DNA of 64,000 bases from Anodontia alba (Eukaryota; Mollusca; Bivalvia; Lucinida; Lucinidae): assembly GCA_964016985.1 (NCBI GenBank), contig OZ024831.1, positions 28,562,633 through 28,626,632 of the forward strand, in the 5' to 3' direction. Position 1 is the first letter of the stretch; every line of letters begins with the position of its first letter. The notes beneath the pieces were generated by a model. It was not told the DNA's origin and searched no databases. It saw only the letters and a program-made list of their open reading frames with translations. Below, one piece after another: positions 24,040 to 34,581 of this stretch. The position numbers were made by a program, and so were the translations under genes.

Positions 24040-24665
24040 TACTATATAATATATTGTTTTATCACATGACCGTCAAGTTATTCAGTGAAATAACCCATGT
24101 CATAAAAATCATATAACCACATGTGTAATAACACCTGCAAGGCTTCCCATTGGTTAGCCTAATTACCTTCATTAATATTCATTTTACTCCGCTTATTGAT
24201 AACAACCAAGATGGTGTCCACGTTCGCCGATACGACTTTCACATTTGGAACAGATCCTGCCTTCAATTTTGAGATGATTTTGAGATGAATGATAACTGTC
24301 AGACCGATGGAGGGGGAAGACACAAAACCATGACAATGTGAATAACACAGCTACCAGAAATATTCATGGTGGTTAAAATTCGATGTTTTTCGGCAACATT
24401 TTTGGTGGCACTTTGATCCACTTTCAACATCGAGTTGTTCCGCTTAGTTATGGAAAGCCGTTATCTTTAAAAATATATTTTGTGCATTTTTTGTCATCGG
24501 AAGGGCCATGTGATAAACAGAATCTTACATTCCTGGTCATTTAATATGAAATTTATGAAACTCGGTAATTTCGGTATTGCTCGCCAAGGCTCACAAAATA
24601 CCTAAATTACCCAAACTCATTTCATAAATTTCATATTAAATGACCACTCATGTAAGATCCTCTAT
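24040..24665. mobile_element. Foldback element with a small conserved-looking ORF
   Basis: The inverted repeat TGGTCATTTAATATGAAATT (about 24535) pairs with AATTTCATATTAAATGACCA (about 24626), separated by about 60 bases. To its left, AAG-ATG-G at 24210 opens a 25-codon frame (MVSTFADTTFTFGTDPAF, then NFEMILR). The ORF could be a relic of an element gene or chance. Confidence 0.5.
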
Positions 24666-24834
24666 GTATAGCAAAGGCCTTAGTCAGATTGTACAGATTT
24701 CACTAGTTGACCTGGACCATTACGGTAAATATCCTAAAATTTCGAACAAAATTAAATACCTATGCCTAGGAGACCTCATAGGATGGCTCATATATTTGCA
24801 TAGCAACATGAGAAAATAACACTCATTGCATATG

Positions 24835-25048
24835 GTAAATGTCCTAAAATTTTGTACGTCAAAGTTACTGACAAAATGGTAAATGCAAACAGTGAAGACC
24901 CAGATCAGACTGCTCCTGAAGGAGCAGTCTGATCAGGGTCTACACTGTTTGCCATTCCACTAGTATTTTAAGAATTGTATAAAAACAAAAATTTAGGCTA
25001 AAAGAGTATGGAAAAAAAATGTTCAAAATTTCAGAACATTTACCATAT
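24835..25048. mobile_element. Family B2 hairpin MITE
   Basis: The edge GGTAAATGTCCTAAAATTTT is mirrored by AAAATTTCAGAACATTTACC. The centre GCAAACAGTGAAGACCCAG with tip CTGCTCCTGAAGGAGCAG is almost perfect. Confidence 0.85.
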
Positions 25049-25073
25049 TCAGACAATGAAGACATTCTGGCTG

Positions 25074-25250
25074 CTGTATTTACCCTTAATATTCAGACAC
25101 CTTATCTTTTTACCATACTTTATCTAAAATTTGAACAAATCCATTCTATTTTATTGTGTCTAAAAACTGCTGGATGGATACTAGTGGTAAACAGTGCAGA
25201 CCCTGATCTGGGTCCACATTGTTTGCTCTGTCAGAATACCTGGAGTATAT
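25074..25250. mobile_element. Family B hairpin MITE
   Basis: TGTATTTACCCTTAATATTC begins it. The stem is GTAAACAGTGCAGACCCTG / TGGGTCCACATTGTTTGC with the tip deleted. Confidence 0.75.
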
Positions 25251-25436
25251 ATAGTATCTGATCTGGGCCTTCATTGTATTTTTTTATAATTACTGGATAA
25301 TGAAATGTATTCTGTTGAACAGAGAAGCCCCTGTTTAGAATGCATGGAATATGTGAGCTGATAATTCTTCTCTGTGTCATTAACCCATGTCATGCTGAAT
25401 AAATTAAGATACCACTGATACAATGAAACATTATAC

Positions 25437-25540
25437 CCGAATGAAAAATGATACCCGGTATTATTTTTTTGTACATTACATATAAAAAATGATACCCAGT
25501 ATCAATTTTCATACATTACATATGAAAAATGATATGTACC
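25437..25540 (+). repeat. ~50-bp tandem repeat, two copies
   Basis: TGAAAAATGATACCCGGTAT and AAAAAATGATACCCAGTATC, each followed by a TACATTACATAT phrase. Bases 25251-25436 show nothing notable. Confidence 0.65.
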
Positions 25541-25611
25541 AGGTTTTCAGAGTTGCAATTTTGGCATACCAGTACCCACGAAAAATGCTACCAACACAAA
25601 AACATCTGCAT

Positions 25612-25833
25612 ATACCACAACCTCTTTATAACACTATTGTTGGGGTCCATAACATAAACTGTGTTAGTTAAATAACCGTGTTATATCCAAACAAAAATGT
25701 ATAGATTATATTGAAAAATTACCATTTATGGTCATTTTTCAATATAATCTATACATTTTTGGGATCCTCTTTGAACCGTGTTATATCCCAAACCGTGTTA
25801 TAACGAACCATGTTATAAAGAGGTTGTAGTGTA
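25612..25833. mobile_element. Family H hairpin MITE
   Basis: The TIR ACCACAACCTCTTTATAA is inverted as TTATAAAGAGGTTGTAGT. The central palindrome TATAGATTATATTGAAAAAT is perfect. Flanking TA on both sides fits a mariner-type target. Confidence 0.85.
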
Positions 25834-25950
25834 TACGGAAACCAGTTATTGTAATTTGTTCCTAATATTCCTACCGATTTTCTTGTTTGTTTTCTTTTGA
25901 TGAGTGGTGGATATAGGCCATACTAATCTGACAAAGTATAAAGCACCTAC

Positions 25951-26011
25951 CTCCAGGTTTGTGTACTCTATTGTGGACGTTCTTGCGACAGAGTAGATGT
26001 TCCCTACCTCA
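25951..26011 (-). CDS. Probable internal exon with ITIM-like motif (orphan)
   Basis: On the minus strand, a TTCACAGCCTACAG acceptor precedes and GAG|GTAGGTGC ends a 61-nt segment. It is open only in the frame that leaves one base at the start: EVGNIYSVARTSTIEYTNLE. It begins needing two bases from the previous exon and ends in phase 0. Two tyrosines sit in short signalling contexts; IEYTNL fits the I/V/L-x-Y-x-x-L inhibitory (ITIM) consensus, typical of cytoplasmic tails of immune or adhesion receptors. It lies downstream of the stop of the 26803-28164 gene, so it would belong to a third minus-strand gene whose other exons I could not place, or be an alternative exon. It resembles the receptor tail at 47917-62657 in style only. 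The identity is unknown. Confidence 0.4.
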
Positions 26012-26565
26012 CTGTAGGCTGTGAATGATTTGAAGGGTCTGCATTAGTTACAAATTTAGGCTTTATCTGTACATGTTCATAGTTTTATACCAGTATATAA
26101 GTTTAAATATGAATGTTAGGTGATTTGAGCCAAGATGTAAAGAAACCTGCTGATGCCATTAAAACTGGCTGTCAACAGAATAGATTCTGACTGACCTGTG
26201 CATCCATGCATATATATCTGCAGGTGACCTGTGCATCCATGCATATATATCCTTGAGGTGGTGCATGGTGACCTAATAGAACATGAAACCCATGTAAGTC
26301 AGATTTGGAGAACTTGTCATGTTAAGGAGGACTTTATTGTAATCCTGGGCCCTTGTCACTGTCTATATTGAGGTGCGGAACATCCAATTTGTTGCAGGGA
26401 CATCTCAAGTTGGAGGAGAATATGATACATTTTTGTTTGGACATGTATAGTTTATATAGAAAGATTACCATAAATGGTCATTTTTCTATACATTTTTGTT
26501 TGGATATAACACTTTTGGGATCTCTCTTAACCATTCTCTTGGTGGACACAACATGCCTTGTCTTA
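26012..26565. other. Non-coding with a short duplication and a family H fragment
   Basis: TGACCTGTGCATCCATGCAT is repeated at about 26193 and 26226. Bases 26445-26540 are a family H piece (TTACCATAAATGGTCATTTT and TTTTGTTTGGATATAAC). Confidence 0.6.
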
Positions 26566-26757
26566 GCAAACAGTGCAGATCCAGATCAGCTGGCTTCTGA
26601 AGGAGCCAACTGATCTGAATCTGCACTGTTTGTCATTAGATATGTGAATTTCTATCAAAAACCCAGATCCAATCATCTGATTGGCTGGAAATTAGAAGTT
26701 GGCTGGAAATTAGAAGTGGGCATGGCATCTTAATTTATTCAGCAAGGCAAGGGTTAA
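26566..26757. mobile_element. Family A hairpin MITE (reverse orientation)
   Basis: The stem is GCAGATCCAGATCAGCTGGC / CCAACTGATCTGAATCTGC. TTGGCTGGAAATTAGAAGT is duplicated at about 26682 and 26699. The right end AGGCAAGGGTTAA lies 46 bp from the stop codon of the neighbouring gene. Confidence 0.8.
26734..26739 (-). terminator. Candidate poly(A) signal AATAAA inside a MITE
   Basis: The minus strand reads GCTGAATAAATTAAG, with AATAAA 64 bases after the TGA at 26803-26805. The hexamer belongs to the family A end sequence itself. I see no AATAAA between the stop and this MITE, so the element probably supplies the 3' end signal of the gene. That role is inferred from position. Confidence 0.45.
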
Positions 26758-26802
26758 AACCGCCCGATATTGTCTTATAATGAAAAGAGGTTACAGTGTA
26801 CC

Positions 26803-28164
26803 TCATAGTATAAGTGTAACTGGATTATCCATGGCAGGTGTCTCTGCTTGAAAAACTTCATCACCGTTGTCTATCATAAACCCATCATTTGTCTGACTTT
26901 TTGACTCGTCAATTTTGGTATCGTCTTCTTCGTGGAAGAATTTTTTAAGTTTTATAAGTTCGCTATTAAGCATGATATTAAAATGCTGGTTTTCTTTCTC
27001 AATATTTTTAAACTGCTTCTTTTTCTTTTCATCTCTGTTAGCCTTTGGACTTGTAGTATCTTTGAACCTCATTTTCGGAACCTGAAAATCTATATCTCTG
27101 GCATCCTTTCTCCTTTTTTTACCACTGTATGACCTATCCAGTGACATGTATTTCTGGTTCCCCTGATGTTCTAGCTTCTTTTTCTCACAATTTATAGAAT
27201 GAAGAGAATTGTATGTGTTATATTTGTTGGTACTTTTATCCAGTCCAGTAGGTTTTGGTTTAACATTTTCAAGAGTTTGGCTGGTAGGCTTCTCTGAACC
27301 AAGCTTACGTAAAGGAGGGTGATTAAATAAGTTCTGAAGTGGCACTTTTGGTGGTACTTCAGGCAAAGGTTCTGCTATGGGAAATTTTTTAACCCTTTTT
27401 ACAGGCAAAGGAGGACCATCGTTGCTTTTCTCATTTTCACTTGAGCTTTGTATACTGTCAGCATAATTTAAAACTTCATAATAATTTGAACTTGTTGTGT
27501 CATCTGTTTTCTCACTCTGTGATGTCTTCATTTTCAATTCCAACATGAGGTCCCATGGATATATTTCTTTTTCTTCTAGATCCTTTGGGGAATAAGGCAC
27601 TCCTTTGTCTGGACCATCTGGAGGTTTCACTGACATATAATATTCTATATCTTTATCTGAAGAAACATCCAGTAAATCATCACTCTCACCAGTGTAGAAA
27701 TCTTCTAGATACAGTTTATTTGTAGCATCAGGTTCTTTAGTTTCTGGTAGAGCTATTTCCCTTCCTTTGAGGAAATTATGTCTTCCAAGGCTATTGTTGG
27801 TTTTGGTCGTGCATTTGCTTAAACTTCCAAATTTTGGAATGGCTGCACGTTGTGTTTCTTTTGCTTGTTGCACTGAAAAGAATCCATTTTCGAGTACTGG
27901 CCTATCTTTTAACAATTTACCTCTACGGAAAGTGAAGTTGTCTTGTAATACTTCATCCACATTTTGAAAACCAATGCAGCTCTTTGGACGTCTGACTCTC
28001 AGCTGAATTTGCAACTCCTCATTACAACAGGGTAGTCCGCAGGTGTGTCCAGGTGGATTGTGGGAATATGGAACCATATCAGGGTTGGTTTGCAGTGTTT
28101 TGTTGTGTGGCTTTGGTATGATTGGTCTTGTTAAAGTTTGCAGGTATGGTTTGAGAGTCCAGTG
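26803..28164 (-). CDS. Terminal exon of an unrecognised, mostly disordered protein
   Basis: This is the largest clean open frame in the window: 453 codons plus TGA. The exon starts after TTTGTTATACAG with CAC TGG ACT in phase 0, which suits the exon at 33686-33796; the upstream continuation of the frame is intron. Visible features by exon residue are a Cys cluster HTCGLPCC (40-47), a basic patch RVRRPKSC (56-63), an acidic tyrosine stretch YTGESDDLLD to DIEYYMSV (157-179), tandem tyrosines NYYEVLNYADS (227-236), two class II SH3-ligand motifs PPLPVK (251-256) and PEVPPK (268-273), a basic stretch GKKRRKD and a Lys/Glu-rich, possibly helical KKKKQFKNIEKENQ near the end. It finishes VTLIL. There is no transmembrane segment or signal peptide. 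The composition suggests an intracellular scaffold-like protein, but I do not recognise the family. A second, antisense gene is unlikely. Confidence 0.75.
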   Translation of the reverse strand, partial: HWTLKPYLQTLTRPIIPKPHNKTLQTNPDMVPYSHNPPGHTCGLPCCNEELQIQLRVRRPKSCIGFQNVDEVLQDNFTFRRGKLLKDRPVLENGFFSVQQAKETQRAAIPKFGSLSKCTTKTNNSLGRHNFLKGREIALPETKEPDATNKLYLEDFYTGESDDLLDVSSDKDIEYYMSVKPPDGPDKGVPYSPKDLEEKEIYPWDLMLELKMKTSQSEKTDDTTSSNYYEVLNYADSIQSSSENEKSNDGPPLPVKRVKKFPIAEPLPEVPPKVPLQNLFNHPPLRKLGSEKPTSQTLENVKPKPTGLDKSTNKYNTYNSLHSINCEKKKLEHQGNQKYMSLDRSYSGKKRRKDARDIDFQVPKMRFKDTTSPKANRDEKKKKQFKNIEKENQHFNIMLNSELIKLKKFFHEEDDTKIDESKSQTNDGFMIDNGDEVFQAETPAMDNPVTLIL

Positions 28165-28663
28165 CTGTATAACAAATAAAAATATATCTTGAAATGAAAT
28201 GAAATTTCTCACTACATATTCATCAATAATGGATAAAAATCAAAGTCTACACAGCTAATTTACTGTGATGTGTTTTGAATAATTGTTCCTTCTTCAGACA
28301 GTAAACATAAACAGGAAATGATTTTGTCAAATTAGGAGACAATTTGCAGGAAATGTCAAAACCTGTTTTCTGGGAAAAATAAGAAAAATATCATCAATTT
28401 GTCATCTGCTGAATTAGCCCAGAAAGTGGTGAAGGTTAAAGGGGTGTTTTAGAAATACTGCAAATGGTAAAAAGGGGTTACCTAATTATTCACCACCCAG
28501 CTAACTCATCTATTATCAATGTTGTTTAGATCTAGATGTCCCTACCCACTCCTCTACCCCACACCCTGAGGTTCCATCATTTTTGCAGCTCTGCAAATAC
28601 ACCATGTGTGAGATTCATAGTAAAATCACTCAAAAACAAAGGGAATTACAGCTACTCAAAATA

Positions 28664-28697
<34 letters not shown>

Positions 28698-28814
28698 GTA
28701 ACTGTTGTTAAAATCTGAAGCACTGTGCAAAAATGGAATTAAATACAGAATTTTGTTTTGTAAAAACAAAAACAACAAACAAAACACAAAAAACAACATC
28801 ATAATAATCAACAA
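28165..28814 (-). other. Start of the intron, with a family C remnant
   Basis: Bases 28300-28440 are a degraded C element (AACAGGAAATGATTTTGTCA, AAATGTCAAAACCTGTTTTC, GTGGTGAAGGTTAAA). Poly(A) lies at 28667-28694. The rest is unassigned. Confidence 0.6.
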
Positions 28815-30898
28815 AACAAGAGGGCCCTAATTCGCTCACTTGAGTGTCATTGTCTCTAGTATATTCTAAAAGACTATGGTTTCTCTTCATAGGACTATAT
28901 ATGCTAAAAATTTGTTGAAAACGAATGTTTTCAGATGACAGGCTGGAGATTTAAGAACTGTGTTATACAGGCCTTGGGAGGAATGTGATGGTGCTTGGCA
29001 CAGATAAAAGCATGTGTTGTACAGTATTATAGGCCTTGGGGAATGGGGTGCAGGTGCTTGACAGAAGCAAGATCCCATGGTGCCTTAGTTTGTTTTTTTT
29101 TATTTTTAGCTCTGGCGGCCACCTTGTTCAGTAGAGCAGGACGGTTTGAGCAATTTTGGTAGAGGATCACACAAGGAACATTCTTGTGAAACTATTGAAA
29201 AATTTGTCCAGCAGTGTCACAGGAGAAGTCTTTAAAAGCAAAAGTTGCAATGTATGCAAGTTAACTTTTATGGAAAATTAGCCCCTCCTATGGCTTTTGA
29301 AGGCCTGATGAACAGATGGATGAATAAATAAACAAACAAACAGAGGGGAATTTAGATACTTTGGATTGATATCTAACATCATACCAAATATTAACTAATT
29401 CCATCATTTTGTTAGAAAAATATGAGCTCTTTAAATATTTTAACATAAAAGTTATAACACAGAAACTCAAAATTTTGTTTCATAGACCTTAAAGTCATGG
29501 GCATGGGTAATGATAATCTATGGCTGTTTTCTTATTTCTGCTTCAATACTTAGAATGGGGCCATCCTATATAAGTCTATGTAAGAACATAGATTATCTTG
29601 GATTTCCGACCGAAACAATTTTACCTATTTTTGATCTACAAGTCACCCCATTGCTTCCTACCAAGTGTCGAGTCTGTTGGCCTTTCACTTCAGAAGAAGT
29701 GAAAATTAGATTTTTAAGATGGATGCCATGGTGGCCATCTTGGATTTCCAATAGGGATGATTTTAGATATTTTTTATCTACAAGTCATCCAGATGCTTCC
29801 TACAAAGCTTCAAGTCAATAAGCCTTTCTGTTTAGGAGAAGAAGCAAAAAATAGATTTTTGATTTCTGATCAGAAAGATTTTAGCTATTTTTGACCTATA
29901 AGTCACCCTGATGCTTCCTACCAAGATTCCAGTCAATTGGCTTTTCAGTTTAGGAGCAGATTTTCAAGATGGCTGCCATGGTGGCCATCTTGGATTTCCG
30001 ATCAGAATGATTTTAGCTATTTTTGATCTACAAGTCACCCTGATGCTTCCTACCAAGTTTAGAGTCAGTTGGCCTTTCAGTTCAGAAGAAGCGAAAAATA
30101 GATTTTTAAGATGACCGCCATGGTGGCCATCTTGGATTTCCGATCAGAACAATTTTAGCTATTTTTTATCTACAAGTCATCCCGATACTTCCTACCAAGT
30201 TTCGAGTCAGTTGGCCCTTCAGTTCAGGAGTAGAAGCAAAAAATAGACTTTCAAGATAGTCACCATGGCGGCCATCTTGGATTTCCGATAGGGACGATTT
30301 TAGCAATTTTTTATCTTCAAGTCACCCCGATGCTTCCTACCAAATTTAAAGTCAATAAACTTTTTGGTTCAGAAGAAGTGAAAAATAGATTTTCAAGTTG
30401 GATGCCAGCGGCCATCTTGGATTTCCAATTGGAACGATTTTAGCTATTTTTGATCTACAAGTCACCCAGATGCTTCCTACCAAGTTTCGAGTTAATTGCC
30501 TTTTGGGTTTAGAAGAAGCGAAAAATAGATTTTCAAGATGGCCGACATGGTGGCCATCTTGGATTTCCGATTGGAATGATTTTATCTATTTTTGATCTAC
30601 AAGGCGCCCCGATGCTTCCGACCAAGTTTGAAGTCAATTGGCCTTTAGGTTCAGCAGAAGAAGCGAAAAACAGATTTTCAAGATGGCACCCATGGCGGCC
30701 ATCTTGGATTTCCGATCGGAACAATTTTAGCTACTTTTGATCTACAAGTCATCCTGATTCTTCCTACCAAGTGTCGTCAGTTGGCCCAGGGGTGTAGGAG
30801 GAGTAGGCTTTTAAAGCAATTGTTGATGCCGCACGCCGGACAGACATTGACTGACCACAATAGCTCACCATGAGCACTTCATGCTCAGGTGAGCTAAT
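28815..30898 (-). mobile_element. Tandem-core element, inverted, in the intron
   Basis: The left edge AACAAGAGGGCCCTAATTCG then CTCACTTGAGTG is the reverse complement of the usual 3' end. The right edge CACAATAGCTCACCATGAGC then ATGCTCAGGTGAGCTAA is that of the 5' end. The core (about 29550-30790) has eight to nine ~145-bp units with GCCATCTTGGATTTCCGATC, TAGCTATTTTTGATCTACAA and CCTGATGCTTCCTACCAAGT. It shares ends, but not core, with the elements at 8361 and 6915. Confidence 0.8.
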
Positions 30899-31018
30899 GA
30901 CATCGACACCTCTTAAATTGAAGTTGTTCATGCCCGAAGAGATAGAATCCACTTGGCTTAAAGGGTTAAATTTAATTGATATGACAAAACAGTACAGACT
31001 TAAAATGAAGTCTCAAAA

Positions 31019-31838
31019 TACAAGGGTCATCCAATAAATTGTAACAAATTTTATTCTTAATGACTTCTAGGCAGAATGTTTATTTGCGACAATAATATCT
31101 GAGCTGTTTTCATCAAATTCATTGAACAGCCATTGTTGTTGCCATTTTTAATAATATTGGGCATGTGCTCTCTAAAGCCATGACTGTTATCATTTACTGC
31201 TCAAATATTTTATATTGACTTGTTGAGGGCCTTTTTGAAAGCTTAATGTTTATAACATATATTGATTATGCTATTTTCAGATTTATGCATGTTAAAATTT
31301 AATCTTCAACAATTTATGGATCTGTTTCAAGACAGAATTTTGCCTAGCAACAATATTACCCAAATAATGAATTTCTGCACAAAATATGCTTTTTCTGTTA
31401 TATGCAAAACCAAAATACTGTTCTATATTTATATACTGTTTTTAATGTCTATTGTATCAAATCCTTCACAGGCTTTGTAATTTCTTTTAATTTACTGTTT
31501 GATCTATGACATAAATCTAACCACCATCCATGATTTTTTTTAATTTTTCTGAAGTCTTTAGTAATAGAGCATTTCAACAGATTAATGTTTACAGTTAAAA
31601 GTCAGTTGCAGCAGCTATGGCAACTTCCTATAGTGATGTGGCCCATGATAATTTTATTGTTGTTCCATTGTTATTATTTGCAATGCTGATCTAAAACATG
31701 AGTATTAATTATGTGAGACTAATTTCTATAGAGCGTATTATGTATAGAACTACAAGAGATAATCATAATGTTAAATGGTAAAGTGTGTGAATACAATTAT
31801 CAGACTTGTCCCACTATTTATTTGATGACCCTTGTAAC
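31019..31838. mobile_element. Mariner-like element of about 815 bp, transposase not visible
   Basis: TA then CAAGGGTCATCCAATAAATT on the left matches the inverted right end ATTTATTTGATGACCCTTG then TA. TA target sites and this TIR length suit Tc1/mariner. The interior has only short open frames, so it is a deletion derivative or decayed copy. It lies in the intron of the 26803-33796 gene. Confidence 0.7.
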
Positions 31839-32520
31839 ATACATAAATAACATAAACTATCATGCCACAAACACATTAAAGATGGAGAGTGGGAATACAA
31901 TATTACAGTAGAAACTCCATGTAAAAATAATGAGAAATTTTGATTTTTATCTTTTTTTAAAAAAATTTCTTCCAATTTCAAACACTTCTAAATCGGATTG
32001 CTCTTCACAAACATTCCAATTTGGGTCTGCAATATTTGCATACACAATTTTGTCAGAAAAGTGGGTGTATGATTTTTAGGACAAACACTGAATTCTTGGA
32101 AACACTGATTATTTTGTTACTATAAGCCAGGAATTTTCCCGGGTGCACATTGGTACATCTATTTCTCCAATTTTATCATAAAATTATATAGCAAACAGAC
32201 CAACCTTACAATAAAAAAAATCCTTGTTGGACACGGTTTTGATGAACAGACGGTTTTGATGAACAGACGGTGATCCCTTGGCAAATAAGCCATCAATAAT
32301 CCTAATAAGGCAGGCTTCTGTTCACAGCATATTGACAGAATGTTCAGCTTTCACATGCAAATTTGGTTTGCCAGTGCCAAAGTGAATTCTGGCAAAGATG
32401 TGGCAAGTGTACTGCGAATGTTAAATTAACTAAAGTCACAGCAAATAAGCTGCAAACATTTATTTTCAATATGCTGTGAAAATGAAATAAAACATGCAAT
32501 AAATACCCTGCCAACACGAT
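31839..32520. other. Intronic stretch with a 21-bp tandem duplication
   Basis: ACGGTTTTGATGAACAGACG occurs twice in a row at about 32235-32275. Otherwise no element edge or exon is seen. Confidence 0.5.
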
Positions 32521-32733
32521 AAACCCTTAAAGCACCAATCACAACTGCAGCAGACGACAATTTTATTTTTATTTTCTTTTTATTTTTCAGAGAAAACAAG
32601 TCTTGACATTTCATGCCAATCGTCTGCTTGGCAGATGATTCACATGAAATGTCAAGACTTGTTTTCTCTGAAAAATAAAAACATTTTTTTAACTGTTGTC
32701 TGCTACAATATATGCTTGGCACTTTAAGAGTTA
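32521..32733. mobile_element. Family D hairpin MITE
   Basis: The arms AACAAGTCTTGACATTTCAT and ATGAAATGTCAAGACTTGTT are perfect over more than 25 bp. The ends are AACCCTTAAAGCACCAATCA and GGCACTTTAAGAGTTAA. Confidence 0.85.
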
Positions 32734-33161
32734 ATATACTGCCAATATGAATTAAAATCAATGAACACTGGCCTTGTATCACTGTTATGTCATGAAACTT
32801 CCATTCACAGCCATGGCCTACAACTACCTTTCATTCAACTTTAACAGACATCAATATTGTTATAAGAACTGATCCTCAAGAAATTGTATAAAAGGCTCCA
32901 TGTGTATCTGAAAATTTTCATTACAAAATTTTTCACAAATCAAAAGGAGTGATACTTATTATTGTTTTTTCATTATTTTTTCTTTATCTTAATTTGGGTA
33001 ACTCTCATTCTTGGACTTGTCTAATGATGCAAATAGGGGTTCAGTCAGTCTAAAATCAAAAACAGAATTGCAAACAGTGTAGCTCCTGATGAGACAGCTT
33101 ATCATAAGCATCTGGGTCTGCAGTTTGCAAAGGTATCTGTATTGGTCTGCAGGGATGATTG
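32734..33161. other. Intronic stretch, nothing notable
   Basis: There is a weak shared-stem remnant at about 33070-33130 (GCAAACAGTGTAGCTCCTGA, GGGTCTGCAGTTTGC). No gene is seen. Confidence 0.4.
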
Positions 33162-33345
33162 TTTGTGTTGAGGTTTTATTGCCCAGTCAACCCAAAGGGG
33201 GTCATGTCGAGCGTGGTCAGTTTACCTAACCACACTTTAACTGGCCAGGCTCAGTCCTCGAAGCGATTAACCAGTATTGTGCACATTCTTTCACCAGACA
33301 CCAACAACTGCCTTTCTTGAATCAGCGGAAGAGAATGCTTGAAAC
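33162..33345 (-). mobile_element. SINE, 5'-truncated
   Basis: TGTTTGTGTTGAGGTTTTAT to TGCCTTTCTTGAATCAGC matches the body and tail of the SINE at 52884, without the tRNA head. Bases 33346-33685 show no feature. Confidence 0.8.
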
Positions 33346-33685
33346 TGCACAAGAAATATCATAAATCTTGCTGTTTATGACAGCCTTCATAAAATAAAAC
33401 ATTCTGCAAACAGATAAAGGGAACTTTTTTCTCCATACACAAGTTTAAAAACCTCTTTAACTGACACATGTAGTTTTCTTAACATCAGAACAGACTGCAT
33501 AATCTGCCCATTTATGAATATAAAATGGCAAGCAAAAGTGGCTTTTCAAGTAATGTCTGAAGGACAATAGAATACTGTTTATGACTCACCAGCAGAGGCT
33601 CTGATCAGAGGATGACATTATTTTTGTGTGCATCCATCTTGGTTCAACTAGTCTTTTTTAGATCTGGTTGTTAGGATTTCCTTAC

Positions 33686-33796
33686 CTGGTGCGCAAGAGA
33701 AGTCTTGTAAGAAAAGTATTTCTGTGATGTTTCACTGTGTTCCGGAGACTTTATGCAAGCCAAACCATTGTTTTGTATTTTCAACAACTCTTGAAA
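33686..33796 (-). CDS. Internal exon of the 26803-28164 gene
   Basis: On the minus strand a pyrimidine-containing acceptor (CAACTGTTTACCCTAG) is followed by 111 bases, 37 codons open without a stop, and then CACCAG|GTAAGG, a good donor. It begins FQELLKIQNNGLACIKSP and ends KTSLAHQ. Entry and exit are both phase 0, so it joins directly to HWTLKP of the terminal exon across a 5.5-kb intron. No domain is recognisable. The family is unknown and the gene's 5' end is not found, so a start codon cannot be assigned. Confidence 0.6.
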
Positions 33797-33872
33797 CTAG
33801 GGTAAACAGTTGGTATCAGTAAAATAGATTTACCTTCCCAGATAGTTTTTACTATCGACCATTCTAGGGTGA

Positions 33873-34092
33873 TACCGTATTTACCCTAAGTATTGGGACA
33901 TCTTAACTCCGCATCATATTTGTCCTAAAATTTGAACAAGTCTATTTTGCTACCTGTTGAAGTGTCTAAAATAGTGCTGGATGAGTGGCAAATAGTGTAG
34001 ACCCAGATCAGATGACACAGAATGTGGCATCTGATCTGGGCCTACACTGTTTGCTAAGGCCTGTCTGTTCCAATACTTAGGGTTATTATGGT
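33873..34092. mobile_element. Family B hairpin MITE, intact
   Basis: TACCGTATTTACCCTAAGTA and TACTTAGGGTTATTATGGTA are the ends. The stem is GCAAATAGTGTAGACCCAG with tip ATGACACAGAATGTGGCAT. Confidence 0.85.
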
Positions 34093-34400
34093 AGTTCTAG
34101 TGTTAATTCTTTGCTGTGCCATGTGGCTACTAATTGTGGGGATTCTTTCATGTGTACTACTGGGGAAGAAGGAACCAATTCTTTTGCTTTTCATCGGTTT
34201 GTGGTGTGTGTGTGTGTGTGGTCTGTCATGGCTTGTTTATTCTTCCTCTTGGTGTCATTGGCAGGCTACGTTTTGTGATTGTGGCGCTTCTTGGTCATCT
34301 TTGCAACTCTTGATTGAGAAGAGACAGCTTAGGGAGTATATACAAGTGTGTGTTGTTAGGATCCCAGGAGAACTTTGCAATTGTGCAGTTGTGTTGGGCA
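34093..34400. other. T/G-rich stretch with partial similarity to 48540-48700
   Basis: TTTGCTGTGCCATGTGGCTA and TACTGGGGAAGAAGGA resemble TTGCTGTGTTTGGTGGATCC and TTGTTGGGGAAGACGGAGC. A short TG run lies near 34205-34222. The 111-codon plus-strand frame here has a biased Leu/Cys/Trp composition and no codon support, so I do not call a gene. Confidence 0.4.
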
Positions 34401-34581
34401 TTAACCTTTGCCTTGCAGAATAAATTGCCACGCCCACTTCCAATTTCCAGCCAATCAGATTACTTGATCTGGGTTTTTGATAGAAATTTACATATTAAAT
34501 GACAAACAGTGAAGATCCAGATCAGTTGGCTTCTTCAGAAGCCAACTGATCTTGACCTATAACTGTTTGCTAATACAGGGC
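34401..34581. mobile_element. Family A hairpin MITE, right end cut
   Basis: The left end TTAACCTTTGCCTTGCAGAA and the stem GATCCAGATCAGTTGGCTTC are present. The right end stops at the next element after CTAATACAGGGCATTC. Confidence 0.75.

Noticed and set aside
31262..31480. 72-codon frame inside the mariner-like element as transposase
   Set aside because: Too short, and no D,D(34)D-type residues or helix-turn-helix are recognisable.
34088..34423. 111-codon plus-strand open frame, hydrophobic
   Set aside because: Dominated by Leu, Cys, Trp and Val from T/G-rich DNA, with a TG run inside. It has no splice support, and the similar DNA at 48540-48700 does not keep the frame.
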